This document shows, piece by piece, positions 46,255 through 55,261 of a stretch of 64,000 bases of DNA. This stretch comes from a bacterium (GTDB taxonomy: Bacteria > Vulcanimicrobiota > Xenobia > Xenobiales > JADMJV01). The notes under the pieces are model-generated. The model saw nothing but the letters and a program-made list of their open reading frames with translations. It ran no database searches and was not told where the DNA came from. The position numbers and the translations under genes are program-made. The DNA lies in the NCBI GenBank assembly GCA_018266105.1, contig JAFEBA010000017.1, forward strand, positions 61,022-125,021, written 5' to 3'. Every line of letters begins with the position of its first letter. Position 1 is the stretch's first letter.

Positions 46255-47487
46255 TTGCCCCGGTTCCTGCTCTCTGTCCTGATCGGCCTGAGCTGCACGT
46301 TGATCTTTGCCTGGAGCGGAACCCTGGCTCGTCCATACGCTTACAGACACTCCTGGTATCCCAAAGCCTGGCGGCCTGAGCCCTATACGGGCCAGACCAG
46401 CCTGCCGCTCAGTCAGACCCCTGAGATGCAGAAAAAATGCCACGACCTGTGCGAAGCCACCGGGCTACAGCTACGCCGTCAGGTTCAAGACGGCCAAGCG
46501 GTCAAAATTGTCACGCCCGGTCCCTATACCCGTTGCCCCACCAGCGGCCTGGACTATGGAGTCATGAACTGGGGAGATTTTATTGTGGTCTGTCCCGGCC
46601 AGGCCCACAAACAACCGCTCTTCTGGGACTCCCGTTGCGGTGAAGTGCTGAATGAATGGCGCACCCCCTCCACTATGGACGATGATGCCCGCCTTCGAGA
46701 CCACTGGCTTCACGCTCACACCTGCTATGCCATCGGCGACTACGCTACAGCCCGGGCCGAGTGCGAGAAAATTCGGGCCATGGGTAAGAGCGAGGGAGAT
46801 CTTCTGGCCGTGCAAGTCCACCTGGCCTCGGGCCAACCAGAACAAGCCCTGAAGCTGTGCGATGAAAACCTGAAGAACGGCCAGGACGATAGCTGGCTTC
46901 AGGCCCGCTATAGCTGCTTGCTTGACCTGGGTCGAGCCAAAGAGGTCCTGGAAGGCAAACCCGGCCCGGTAGAGCGTTGTATGGCCCAACTTGAGGCAGA
47001 CCAAGATGAAGAAGCCGCCCGCTCGCTGGCCGAACTGAGTGACCAGGCACTGTTCAAAGCCTATGGCCTGATGGCCCTGAAGCGTTACGATGAAGCCCGC
47101 CGAGAATGCTCCAACGCCATCCGTGACCAGGGTTGGCAGGCCGATTACACCGGCAACGCCATCGTGGTGGGGGTCCTCTGCGACTGGCTGAAGGGGGGCG
47201 CGGATGATGACGCCCGCCAGTTTTTGAGCAAGGGCTTAAAGGAAGCGCCCAAAACCTGGCCTTATCCCCTGCTACGCTACCTGAACCGCGAACTGTGCGA
47301 ACAAGAGCTGCTTGAAATGGCCCAACCCAACCTCTCGCATCGAATCGAGGCTCGCTTCACGATTGGGTTTGATCTGCTGGCCCAGCGCAGCGACCTGGCC
47401 CACGCGCGCTCATTGCTGAGGGAAGCCGAACCCTATGGGCATTTCTTTGAGTCCATGACGGCCCACTCTCTACTTAAAAGCCTCTAA
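46255..47487 (+). CDS. secreted helical-repeat protein
   Basis: A 410-residue protein with a signal segment (FLLSVLIGLSCTLIFAW). Residues 70-150 are Cys-containing (CHDLCEATG, RCPTSG, VVCPGQ, SRCGEV). Residues 155-410 are TPR-like helical pairs (HTCYAIGDYATARAECEKIRAMG; GLMALKRYDEARRECSNAI). The start is TTG 46255, two bases after the lipoprotein stop, so the genes are probably coupled. No family recognised beyond TPR. Confidence 0.6.
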   Translation: MPRFLLSVLIGLSCTLIFAWSGTLARPYAYRHSWYPKAWRPEPYTGQTSLPLSQTPEMQKKCHDLCEATGLQLRRQVQDGQAVKIVTPGPYTRCPTSGLDYGVMNWGDFIVVCPGQAHKQPLFWDSRCGEVLNEWRTPSTMDDDARLRDHWLHAHTCYAIGDYATARAECEKIRAMGKSEGDLLAVQVHLASGQPEQALKLCDENLKNGQDDSWLQARYSCLLDLGRAKEVLEGKPGPVERCMAQLEADQDEEAARSLAELSDQALFKAYGLMALKRYDEARRECSNAIRDQGWQADYTGNAIVVGVLCDWLKGGADDDARQFLSKGLKEAPKTWPYPLLRYLNRELCEQELLEMAQPNLSHRIEARFTIGFDLLAQRSDLAHARSLLREAEPYGHFFESMTAHSLLKSL

Positions 47488-47528
47488 GAGCGACGAAATA
47501 AGCTCCCGCAGCCCGCGACATCCGCTCC

Positions 47529-48572
47529 ATGCGCATTTCCAGATTGCTCTTTGTTTTGCTGCTCGGGCTGGCCTGTTGGGCTCGCAGCCGGCCGGCCCGT
47601 TGGCTGGAAGACTGCGAGGTGCAGAGTTCGCGTCGCTCGGGCTCACTGATCCTTCATCCACTGGTTGGAGGTCGCGAATCGTTGCCCCGTTGCCGTTCGC
47701 TGGATTCGGCCCTGATGCAGGAAGAAATCGTGGTTCGCGAGGTCCGCGAGGAGGGTGATGTCAATCGTCTGGTGGTGGAAAATCGTGGAGACCGGCCGAT
47801 TTTCATAATGGCCGGAGAAATCTTGAGCGGCGCCCGCCAGGACCGAGTTCTCAAGAACGATCTCTGGTTGCCCGCCGATTCGGGAGAGGTAACGGTGGCT
47901 GTCTACTGCGTCGAGCACGGGCGCTGGGGTTACAAAGGCGACCGGCGCAAGTTTGAGTCCGGAGGCTCTATCAGCAACCTGCGCGTGCGTCAGGCGGCAA
48001 TGTCCGAAGCCGGCCAGGGCGCAGTCTGGGACTCGGTGGCCGAAACCCAGAAAGCCAACGGGGTAGCCTCACCCTCGGGAGCGCTGATGGTGGTCTATGA
48101 AGATGGGCGACTTTCCCGACGTCTGGACAATGTGGTGGCCGACCTGCGCGAAATGCCCGAGGATTATCCCGAAATGAACGGTGTGGCCGTGCAAATTGAC
48201 GAGCGCATTGTGGCTGTCGACCTTTTCCCGGATCGTCGCCTGCTGGTTTCACTCTGGCCTAAGCTGGTGCGCAGTTACGCTCTCGAGTCGCTTGGCTCAG
48301 ACTCCCATCAATCGGTCCTGAGCCGTCCCCAAGTCGAACGCTTTCTCAACGAGGCAGCGACCACCAGCTGGTCGCTGAGCGACACTCCCGGCCGGGGCGA
48401 CCTCTACTCCATGCACGATGGTGGTCTGGACGGCCAGGCCTTGCAGGAACCCGAGGGTCTGGCCCATCTGCAAATCTTGGGTTGGCACAACCGACGCAAA
48501 CCGGTGCGGACAGATCCTTCCCCCTGGCCGCCGGCCATCGACCTGGTCAAACCGACTCGACCCCGGCGTTAA
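47529..48572 (+). CDS. secreted ARPP-1/DUF6569-type protein
   Basis: A 347-residue protein with a signal peptide (residues 1-19). IMAGEILSGARQDRVLKNDL and VTVAVYCVEHGRW (about residues 92-140) match the conserved core of the ARPP-1 (DUF6569) family, where a Gly-rich GGxQDR segment precedes a Cys-Val-Glu strand. The family's function is unknown. Its 3' end overlaps the convergent gene by 4 nt. Confidence 0.7.
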   Translation: MRISRLLFVLLLGLACWARSRPARWLEDCEVQSSRRSGSLILHPLVGGRESLPRCRSLDSALMQEEIVVREVREEGDVNRLVVENRGDRPIFIMAGEILSGARQDRVLKNDLWLPADSGEVTVAVYCVEHGRWGYKGDRRKFESGGSISNLRVRQAAMSEAGQGAVWDSVAETQKANGVASPSGALMVVYEDGRLSRRLDNVVADLREMPEDYPEMNGVAVQIDERIVAVDLFPDRRLLVSLWPKLVRSYALESLGSDSHQSVLSRPQVERFLNEAATTSWSLSDTPGRGDLYSMHDGGLDGQALQEPEGLAHLQILGWHNRRKPVRTDPSPWPPAIDLVKPTRPRR

Positions 48573-49291
48573 GGCTGAACCTTCACCCAATCGTCCTCGA
48601 TCAGCTTGTAAATCGGACCTTTTTCCACCGCGACGCGGTCGTCGAGATGCTTGATCTTCCTGGAATCAAACAGACTCCAGCGCTTCCATTCGGTTTTCCC
48701 GTAGAGGACGTCCAGACGCTGCTGGCCCTCGCGGGTGCGACCGGAAATCAACAACTGGCTCAGGCGCTCATCCTTGCGATCCAGGTGAACCACCACCATC
48801 TCATCCACCGACTTCCAGTCCTGCTCCCTGGTCAGAGTCTGCTTGGAGGAAGGAGTCAGCTTTTGCAAACGTTCATTCTCCCAGACATTCAAGTCGACGC
48901 GAGTTTTCTCCGCATCCTCGGCGTAACCGGTCTGCACCGCCCGGGCCAGCAGCCGGGGACGCTGCTTGCTGGCCTCGACCTGCTCCGAGCGCAAAACCTG
49001 CTCAGGCCAGGGCAATTGAAACAGCAACCCCTGGAAAGCAGCTGTCTGCAATTCACGATCTCCGCCGCTGTCGGACTGCTCCAACAAGCGCAAGCATTCC
49101 ACGAACCTGCCTTCAAGGTAGGCGCGCCGAGCCGGACTGAGGCGCGACTCGTCATCCCCTCGCCTCAACATCCAGGCCAGACGGCCGTATTGCTCCTTGC
49201 GCTCCTGATTCCACTGACGCCTTTGCCAGTAGAAGCCGCCCAAGAGCAGCGCGCTCAGGCAGCACATTCCCAGCAGCCGCCAGTTGACCAT
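48569..49291 (-). CDS. hypothetical membrane-anchored protein
   Basis: A 240-residue protein with an N-terminal anchor (residues 5-20, RLLGMCCLSALLLGGF) and a charged helical body. RRAYLEGRFVECLRLLEQSD around residue 55 could be one TPR. The C-terminal WKRWSLFDSRKIKHLDDRVAVEKG has beta character. No family recognised. Confidence 0.5.
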   Translation of the reverse strand: MVNWRLLGMCCLSALLLGGFYWQRRQWNQERKEQYGRLAWMLRRGDDESRLSPARRAYLEGRFVECLRLLEQSDSGGDRELQTAAFQGLLFQLPWPEQVLRSEQVEASKQRPRLLARAVQTGYAEDAEKTRVDLNVWENERLQKLTPSSKQTLTREQDWKSVDEMVVVHLDRKDERLSQLLISGRTREGQQRLDVLYGKTEWKRWSLFDSRKIKHLDDRVAVEKGPIYKLIEDDWVKVQP

Positions 49292-49365
49292 TGCTCACAC
49301 TTAGGCGCGCCAGGCAGAAAACTTGCCCCAGCGGGGAAATCTTTCCCAAAGTTGAATTCGTTCTG

Positions 49366-50145
49366 ATGCGGGCCTCGCTTCCCTCAATACTCTTCGCCTC
49401 CAGCCTGTTGGGCGGACTGGCCGCGCTGGGCGTAGCCTTCGAATCTCGACCTGAGCCTTCTCAGGGGCAGCTTCGGATTCTCAGTGAACCCTCGGGTGCG
49501 ACCGTTCTGCTGGACAACCGAGAAGTCGGAAAAACTCCTCTCATACAGACCCCCTCCTCAGGCAAACACACGGTCAAGCTTAAGTTGGACGGATTTATCC
49601 CAGAGGAATCAGGAATCTCCTATCGGGAGGGTGAAAGCCAGTCCCTTCACCTGCGCCTTAAGCCACTGGCCGGAACTCTGGTCATCAAAGACCTTGACAA
49701 GGCCAGGGTCCATCTCGGCCCCGGCATCCCTCAGGAACTTGAGGGCAAAGGACCTTGGAAGTTAGCGCCCGGCAACTATGAAATCACCGCCGTGCGCGGC
49801 CCCATCCCCGCCAGGCCCAGGCGCATCGAGATCAAAGCCGGGCAAAACCTGGAGGTCGCCTTGGACTGGCCAGCCCTGCCGGTCGTCCCTCCCCCATTGC
49901 CGGCCGTTCTCCCACCGTCAGGCCAAATCTCGACTCCACCTCCGCCGCCGATCAGCAGTTACGCTCCAAGGCCTCCGGCCTATGTGGCGCCGCGTTACAA
50001 CCAATATCAGCCGCCCCGGCCCGTCTACCGACCGTCGCAGCCTCTTTTCACGCCGATTCCACCCTCCCACGATGAACCACCGCCTCCACCACCCCCGCGG
50101 AGCTACCCGGGCGGCGGAGAGCCGATCTTCACACCCTTGCCCTGA
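49366..50145 (+). CDS. PEGA-domain protein with Pro-rich C-terminus
   Basis: A 259-residue protein with a signal or anchor (residues 5-26). A PEGA domain follows: RILSEPSGATVLLDNREVGKTPL (about residues 35-57), then HTVKLKLDGF and a second beta domain (about 95-160). Residues 165-259 are very Pro-rich (PPPPP and YQPPRPVYRPSQP), as in proteins that span or bind the cell wall. ATG 49366 was chosen for the signal. Its last 43 nt overlap the convergent gene at 50103. Confidence 0.72.
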   Translation: MRASLPSILFASSLLGGLAALGVAFESRPEPSQGQLRILSEPSGATVLLDNREVGKTPLIQTPSSGKHTVKLKLDGFIPEESGISYREGESQSLHLRLKPLAGTLVIKDLDKARVHLGPGIPQELEGKGPWKLAPGNYEITAVRGPIPARPRRIEIKAGQNLEVALDWPALPVVPPPLPAVLPPSGQISTPPPPPISSYAPRPPAYVAPRYNQYQPPRPVYRPSQPLFTPIPPSHDEPPPPPPPRSYPGGGEPIFTPLP

Positions 50146-50783
50146 AGCTCGCGTCGCCAGATCTCGGTCAACTCAGGATCGGGATCAGGCAGTCCCATGC
50201 CCTTCATCAACTCCACCACTTCCAGGCCACTGCGCGCGTCGCGCATTCGCAGGGTAGCGCGGCGCAAAACCTTGAGAGTCAGGAACTGGTTGGCATCCTG
50301 GTCTGGGGAGCTGAAAGCTCGCCGAGCAAAAATATAGGAACGAATCGGATCGAGCTGTTTTTCAGCCAGCAGCGCCCGTCGAAAATTGAGGGCGTAGGAG
50401 CGCGGATTGTACAGCAGCCCCTCGTCCACCAGGTCTACCGCGGCACGGGTTTGCCCATAGCCCTCTTGAAGGTCGTAAGCAATGACATCGTAGGCGTCGG
50501 CAAAGGTGGGGTCAAGGTAAGTCACCATCCGCAACAGTGGAATCACTTCCTTTTGCTGAAAAGCGTCCACCCCGGCTGCATCTTGCTGCTCGTGGTAGAG
50601 GTCGGCCTTAAACCAGAGCACCCGGGCCACCAGGGTTCTTCCCTCCCCCAAAAGATCCAGGAAAAGGTCTTGAGCGCGATAGATAGGCCGGGCCGGTTGA
50701 TAGCGAGCATGCTGACCCACCAGCACCTGAGCCATCGCGGCCACACCCAACCAGCAAAGCAACATGAAAGGCCCTCGCTTCAC
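50103..50783 (-). CDS. secreted TPR-like protein at the end of the YcaO/ABC operon
   Basis: A 226-residue protein with a signal peptide or anchor (MLLCWLGVAAMAQVLVG). Residues 60-190 are TPR-like helices (VIPLLRMVTYLDPTFADAYDV, AVDLVDEGLLYNPRSYALN). It overlaps the upstream gene by 4 nt, which places it last in the operon running from 55261. It may be a periplasmic partner of the exporter; this is inference. Confidence 0.55.
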   Translation of the reverse strand: MKRGPFMLLCWLGVAAMAQVLVGQHARYQPARPIYRAQDLFLDLLGEGRTLVARVLWFKADLYHEQQDAAGVDAFQQKEVIPLLRMVTYLDPTFADAYDVIAYDLQEGYGQTRAAVDLVDEGLLYNPRSYALNFRRALLAEKQLDPIRSYIFARRAFSSPDQDANQFLTLKVLRRATLRMRDARSGLEVVELMKGMGLPDPDPELTEIWRRELQGKGVKIGSPPPG

Positions 50784-51109
50784 CGGACTTTAAACCCCCG
50801 ACGACGTGCGATGTGGAGGTAAACAGGCAGGAGAATCAAGCTGAAAATCCAGGGCATAATGGATTTTCGAGCGATCACGGGGATTCCGATTCCGGCGCGC
50901 TCGCGTTGAGCCTCAGCGATCATCATATTGAAGACGGCCGGCTTGGTCTGATCCTTGGCGCTGGGTGCGGCCTCATTCTCTTCCTCTTTCCCCATAATGT
51001 TACTGAGAGCCTGACGCTTCTCATCCAGCGGAGTCGAGCTGGCCGTGGGGGTGGGTTGGGCCCAGGCCAGACAGGGAAGCAAGCAGCAAAGAACCAGCGC
51101 CAGTCTCAC
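50780..51109 (-). CDS. signal-peptide and one-TM small protein in the YcaO/ABC operon
   Basis: A 109-residue protein with a signal peptide (MRLALVLCCLLPCLAWA) and a C-terminal membrane segment (IMPWIFSLILLPVYLHIA) followed by a basic tail (RRRGFKVR). The middle is polar. It overlaps its neighbours by 4 nt at both ends. It has no Cys after the signal and few Ser or Thr near its end, so it does not look like a YcaO substrate. Function unknown. Confidence 0.55.
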   Translation of the reverse strand: MRLALVLCCLLPCLAWAQPTPTASSTPLDEKRQALSNIMGKEEENEAAPSAKDQTKPAVFNMMIAEAQRERAGIGIPVIARKSIMPWIFSLILLPVYLHIARRRGFKVR

Positions 51110-51882
51110 AGATCCCTCTTTTCGAAGCGAATGCCGGCCAACATGAGAAACAGAGTGACCCAGCCCATCGCGTAAACGAATTCATAGAAATGGTAGCTTG
51201 GGATGATGTGGATGTTGTGAACCACGGGATACTTGAGGCGAAAGACTTCGAAGTTTGGCAGAAAATCGCGAGAGCCGTCCACGATGTTGGCCAGCCACTC
51301 ATTGCCGCGGTCCTCGCGCAGAAAAAAGCGAGTGAAGGCGGTGGAAAGGCCGCCCACCACATACAGGAAAAAGCCCATCACGCCAGCCAGCGGAGGACTG
51401 GCCAGGGTGCTGAAACACAAACAGGCGGCCACCAGCACGGTACATTCCAGGGAGTAACCGAGGGCTGCCGCATACAGGGCCGGGTCAAAATAATGAGAGA
51501 GTCCGGCCACGCCGACCCCGAGGGCCGTGGCCAACAAGAACATACTGCCCACCAGCAAAACAGCCGTTCCCAAGAATTGCCCGGCCAGGTAGGAGACACG
51601 CGCCACCGGGCGCGAGAGGAGCGGGTAGATGGTTTTGCGCTCGATGTCCAGTGGCACCACGCTGGAGCCCAACATCAAAGCCATGGCCACGCCGTAGTAA
51701 CTCAGCAAGGTCAGGCCAAAATCCTTGGCGGTTAACTCAAAGGCCTGCAGGCCCATGCTGAAGGTATTCACGTAAGCCGGCAAAGCCAGCATCACAAACG
51801 CCATAAAGACCGTGATTAAGTGCACCTGACGGCGGACGTTCTCCATCAGCTGCAGACGAGCGATTTCCAGGATAGCTCTCAT
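51106..51882 (-). CDS. ABC-2-type transporter permease
   Basis: A 258-residue membrane protein with six hydrophobic segments. The conserved N-terminal helix IARLQLMENVRRQVHLITVFMAF and SSVVPLDIERKTIYPLLSRPVARVSYLAGQFLG (about residues 72-104) are characteristic of NosY/ABC-2 permeases. It pairs with the ATPase directly upstream (4-nt overlap). The neighbouring YcaO and DUF3299 genes suggest a peptide or metal-linked substrate; this is inference. Confidence 0.85.
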   Translation of the reverse strand: MRAILEIARLQLMENVRRQVHLITVFMAFVMLALPAYVNTFSMGLQAFELTAKDFGLTLLSYYGVAMALMLGSSVVPLDIERKTIYPLLSRPVARVSYLAGQFLGTAVLLVGSMFLLATALGVGVAGLSHYFDPALYAAALGYSLECTVLVAACLCFSTLASPPLAGVMGFFLYVVGGLSTAFTRFFLREDRGNEWLANIVDGSRDFLPNFEVFRLKYPVVHNIHIIPSYHFYEFVYAMGWVTLFLMLAGIRFEKRDL

Positions 51883-52811
51883 GATTTTTTGGCTCCCTGA
51901 GCTCGGGTGATTTGATAAAAGACGTCTTCCAGGCTGTGCTGCACGGTATTCAAACGGCGAATGCTGCAGCCTAGAGTCAGGCAGCGGGCCACAAAGGCGT
52001 CAGCATCTTCTCGACCCAGGGAAACCCGGTGGAGTTCCCCGACCTCATCCGAGACGGGCTCCAGACTCGGAAGCTCGGCCAGCGCCTGAGGGGACGCCTG
52101 CAGCACCAATTCCACCTTCTCGCGGTTCTCGGTCAACTCGGGGATGGTTCCGCAAACCTGCAGCTTGCCGTTGTGAATGATAGCGGCCCGGTCGCAAACC
52201 GCCTCGACCTCGCTCATATAGTGAGACGAAAAGAAAACCGTGATGTTGCGGGCTCGCAAAGCCACCAGAATGTCGCGCAGATCGCGCTGGGCGAATGGGT
52301 CCAAACCAGAGGTCAATTCGTCCAGGATGAGCAGCGGGGGATCTCCGACCAGAGCCTGAGCCACACCGAAGCGCTGTTTAAGTCCTTTGGACAGCTCGGA
52401 GATACGACTGCGACGACGATGGTCTAGCTTAACCGACTCCAGCGAGATCCGGCAGCGTTCTTCCACCTGTTTGTCGGGCACGCCAGCCAGGCGCGCATGA
52501 ATGCGCAGCAACTCCTCGACCGTCATAAACTCGTGGTAAGTGGCCACTTCAGGCAGGTAACCGACCTTGCTGCGAGCAGCCAGTGTGCCGGCCGGCTCCC
52601 CAAAGATTTCCGCCTGACCGGAAGTCGCCTGCGATAGCCCCAGCAAAATCTTAATGCTGGTGGACTTGCCGGCCCCATTAACACCAATATAACCGAAGAT
52701 CTCGCCTACCCTGACTTCCAAGTCCAACCCACGCAAAGCTTCCACTTTCCCGCGTCGGGTTTGATAGGTCTTCGTCAATTGTTGCAATCGAATCGCTAGT
52801 TCGCCTGCCAA
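51879..52811 (-). CDS. ABC transporter ATP-binding protein
   Basis: A 310-residue ATPase with Walker A GVNGAGKST (near residue 43), signature ISELSKGLKQRFG, Walker B LLILDELTSGLDP and switch His in FFSSHYMSEVE. The unusual E in DELTSG replaces the P of DEPTSG but keeps the catalytic Glu. It is of the CcmA/NosF class that pairs with ABC-2 permeases. It overlaps the DUF3299 gene by 16 nt and the permease by 4 nt. Confidence 0.9.
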   Translation of the reverse strand: MAGELAIRLQQLTKTYQTRRGKVEALRGLDLEVRVGEIFGYIGVNGAGKSTSIKILLGLSQATSGQAEIFGEPAGTLAARSKVGYLPEVATYHEFMTVEELLRIHARLAGVPDKQVEERCRISLESVKLDHRRRSRISELSKGLKQRFGVAQALVGDPPLLILDELTSGLDPFAQRDLRDILVALRARNITVFFSSHYMSEVEAVCDRAAIIHNGKLQVCGTIPELTENREKVELVLQASPQALAELPSLEPVSDEVGELHRVSLGREDADAFVARCLTLGCSIRRLNTVQHSLEDVFYQITRAQGAKKS

Positions 52812-53296
52812 CCTGTCGGCTTCCCTTCTTGAATTTCCACTCTTTCGGCCACCATTCTGTACAGAGAGACGACTGCCCCTTCCTCAATTTGCTCACCAAC
52901 CTCAAAAGTTCCCTCCACCGCCAGAGGTCGATCCATATTCATTGGGACAGCTGTGCCGGGCCGAAAACGGACCAGAACCCATTCATTCATGGCCGGAGTC
53001 TTACCATAGCAGCACAGCGCTTGATTGCGCACCAACACGAAAGAGGCCACATTTTCGCCATCCATTTCAACCGGCATCATGTAGCCCACGACCCGGAGAG
53101 ACCGACCGTTCAGTCCTGTAATCGCCCGCGGCAAGCTCACGGGATGAGGCTTTTTAGAGAGAGGCGATAGGCTGGGAGTATAGGCGAAACTGGCAAGTTC
53201 TTTCCAGGAGATATCTCGGAACTCTATTTTGGGGCCACCACAGGCGAATAAGAGGGCAGACAGCAAACCGTAAATCAACACTTGAAGCCTACGCAT
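52796..53296 (-). CDS. DUF3299-family lipoprotein
   Basis: A 166-residue lipoprotein: MRRLQVLIYGLLSALLFACGG gives lipobox Cys19. The mature part shows RVVGYMMPVEMDGENVASFVLVRNQALCCYGKTPAMNEWV, the DUF3299 pattern with a Cys-Cys pair and a Met-rich loop, which suggests binding of a soft metal. The family is often encoded beside ABC-2 transporters of the NosFY kind, as here. Function is otherwise unknown. Confidence 0.75.
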   Translation of the reverse strand: MRRLQVLIYGLLSALLFACGGPKIEFRDISWKELASFAYTPSLSPLSKKPHPVSLPRAITGLNGRSLRVVGYMMPVEMDGENVASFVLVRNQALCCYGKTPAMNEWVLVRFRPGTAVPMNMDRPLAVEGTFEVGEQIEEGAVVSLYRMVAERVEIQEGKPTGWQAN

Positions 53297-53336
53297 TTCT
53301 TAGCTCCAGGGTTCAACCGGGTTCATGCAAACCCTA

Positions 53337-54791
53337 TCAACTGAACGGGTGAAACGGCGGCTTGCCGCCGATTCCGAGTCCACGCAGAGATGGTGATAGG
53401 ACCTTCACCACGGTCCATCCCATCATTTCCGCCCAGGCACACTCCAACCTGCACCAATAAATCCTCTCCTCGCCCAGCAATTCCCGCCACTGCGGGCAAG
53501 GGGGTTGGTCCGCCTCAATCGGCAAGGAAACCATCTCCTTCCATCGAGGAACTGGCTCACGCCAACCCCAGGCTGCATGGTCGGCAAAACTGGAACAATG
53601 CGATGGGACAGCAGGTTGCTGGCGCGAGAGAACCTGAAAATTGTGCTTCGCTTCCTGGCGGGCTCTCTCGACGCCCTTTGGCCCGGCGGCACTCCCCCAG
53701 GCACCCCGGCCCCGACGACCACGAAAAGCCAGGAAAACAGGCCCGGGCAACATCCACAAATCCGAGGCCAGGCGCCTCAGATCGGTCGCCCTGCCCGAGC
53801 GCCAGGCCCGCCACCATCGGCGCAGGGCGTCTCGTTCCAGTAACTCCCAAAAGCCCGCCTGCAGCGCCTGGCTCAAACTGGGGCCGCAAGCCAGCCCGTG
53901 ACTTAACTGCTGCCCGTGAGGGCGAGGCACCTCGCCCAAGTAAACCAGTCCGCTCCAACAATGGCGCCCCCCCCTGAAGCCCAGGCGGCGCACCCAAATC
54001 CTTTCTTGAGAACACGGTTGAAGGGCGGCCCAACGCTCGAAGAACTCAGCCAGTGCGGCCCTTCGCGCCTTGCCCCGGTCATGGTTGGCACCGCTTGAAG
54101 CGGCCGAGCCCAGACGCAAACTGACCCGCCACAACCCACCCTGTCGCCTCTCCACCAGGTTCTGAATGGGCCCGCAGACAGGATGTACCCAGCTCTCCCA
54201 GGTGGGAATCCAATCCACACTGGCCCCGCAATCGCAATCGGGATGGGGCAGAACTCGCCCTCTGTAGAGCTTGCCACCTCGCAAGTAGTGGAGCCAACCA
54301 GGATCAGGGGCCTCAGGAAGGCGGGATTCGCCCGGCCAGCTAAGACTGAAATCGGGCCAGGCTTCCAGACGTTGCCACCATTCCGACCCGTGATGACGTC
54401 CCATCCACCAGCACATGAGGCAGCCCAGACAGGGCAGTCCAGACTGATAGTGATAGCGCCAACAGCCGCCCTCGCCGTCCCCCTCCAGGGTGTAGACGCC
54501 CGGGTGCTTCAGAGACTTCCAAAGCGAGGGCTGAAAGGCTAGCCCCGAAGCCTCTTGCGGAGGCTCCCAGCTCAGGGCGCCCTGGCTGCGCAGAAACTCT
54601 CCGAAAGGAACTTCCTGGGGCGAGAGCTGGCGAGGCTGCTCCAGGGACGCAAGGAGTTGCCGAAGCACAGGCACGAGTGCGGCGTCTTCAATCAGTTGCC
54701 AGCCAGAAAATGAATTTGCCCAGACGAGAGAAGTCCCGTCCGGGCAAAAGTAGACCGGCTGAGAGCCGGATCTATAGTAGACTTTGGAAAT
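53337..54791 (-). CDS. YcaO-domain cyclodehydratase (TOMM/RiPP type), possible ATT start
   Basis: A YcaO enzyme, which uses ATP to turn Cys, Ser or Thr of a peptide into azolines, or backbone amides into thioamides. The YcaO core has ALAEFFERW and ELLERDALRRWW (ATP/Mg-binding Glu residues), and the C-terminus ends GKPPFHPF, similar to the Pro-rich tails of TOMM cyclodehydratases. A CLGCLMC zinc motif lies in the N-terminal half. The first canonical start, GTG 54674, gives 445 residues, but 39 upstream codons are open and read like a peptide-binding (RRE-like) domain, VYFCPDGTSLVWANSFSGW. They reach an ATT at 54791 that overlaps the preceding stop codon (TAATT). I include the extension. Confidence 0.75.
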   Translation of the reverse strand: MSKVYYRSGSQPVYFCPDGTSLVWANSFSGWQLIEDAALVPVLRQLLASLEQPRQLSPQEVPFGEFLRSQGALSWEPPQEASGLAFQPSLWKSLKHPGVYTLEGDGEGGCWRYHYQSGLPCLGCLMCWWMGRHHGSEWWQRLEAWPDFSLSWPGESRLPEAPDPGWLHYLRGGKLYRGRVLPHPDCDCGASVDWIPTWESWVHPVCGPIQNLVERRQGGLWRVSLRLGSAASSGANHDRGKARRAALAEFFERWAALQPCSQERIWVRRLGFRGGRHCWSGLVYLGEVPRPHGQQLSHGLACGPSLSQALQAGFWELLERDALRRWWRAWRSGRATDLRRLASDLWMLPGPVFLAFRGRRGRGAWGSAAGPKGVERARQEAKHNFQVLSRQQPAVPSHCSSFADHAAWGWREPVPRWKEMVSLPIEADQPPCPQWRELLGEERIYWCRLECAWAEMMGWTVVKVLSPSLRGLGIGGKPPFHPFS

Positions 54792-55261
54792 TAGTAACGG
54801 CTGGAACGGCTATCGCCGCGACCACCGCGGTCATATCCGCCGCCACCGCCGCCACCGCCGCCACGACGTGGCGGGCTGTGGGAAGAGAAACAATCCCGGC
54901 AGTATACCGGACGCGAACCGCTCGGCTGGAAGGGAACTTGCGTTTCCTTGCCACACTCGGCGCAGACAGCGTCGAACATTTCGCGGCGCGGGGCGCCGAA
55001 GCTTCCACCGCCTCCGCCAAATCCGCCGCGGTCTCCACCGCTGCTTCCGAATCCACCGCGATCTCCACCGCGGCCTCCGCGGTCGCTGAATCCGCTACCA
55101 CCGCCACCGTCACGGGACGAACGACGGTTTTGGCGACAATTGCTGCAGCGCCGGGGCTCGTTGGTGAAACCTTTGGAGGAGTGGAACTCCTGCTCACCGG
55201 CCGTGAACGTGAACGGCGCCTTGCAATCTATACAGGTTAGGGTTTTGTCTACGAATGACAC
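54791..55261 (-). CDS. zinc-ribbon protein with RGG/Gly-rich linkers
   Basis: A 156-residue protein with two zinc ribbons: FVDKTLTCIDCKAPFTFTAG with RRCSNC (residues 2-40), as in the probable zinc-ribbon family PF13451, and VCAECGKETQVPFQPSG with PVYCRDC (about 95-125). Gly/Arg-rich segments (RGGRGGDRGGFG; a run of nine Gly) join and follow them, typical of RNA-binding proteins. GTG 55261 has GGAG eight bases upstream. It is the first gene of the operon with the YcaO enzyme. Confidence 0.78.
   Translation of the reverse strand: MSFVDKTLTCIDCKAPFTFTAGEQEFHSSKGFTNEPRRCSNCRQNRRSSRDGGGGSGFSDRGGRGGDRGGFGSSGGDRGGFGGGGGSFGAPRREMFDAVCAECGKETQVPFQPSGSRPVYCRDCFSSHSPPRRGGGGGGGGGYDRGGRGDSRSSRY

Noticed and set aside
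54715..54748. Inverted repeat TTTGCCC/GGGCAAA before the YcaO gene, read as a terminator
   Set aside because: It lies within the open, coding-like extension of the YcaO frame and has no proper U-tract.
54772..55197. 141-codon Ala/Val-rich ORF overlapping the zinc-ribbon gene
   Set aside because: It is the frame-shifted reading of the GGN repeats; the zinc-binding motifs are in the other frame.
54791..55261. Gly/Ser/Arg-rich zinc-ribbon protein as RiPP precursor for the YcaO enzyme
   Set aside because: It carries two complete zinc ribbons of known families, and its tail has no Cys or Thr and only scattered Ser, so it is more likely an RNA-binding protein; the link is positional only.
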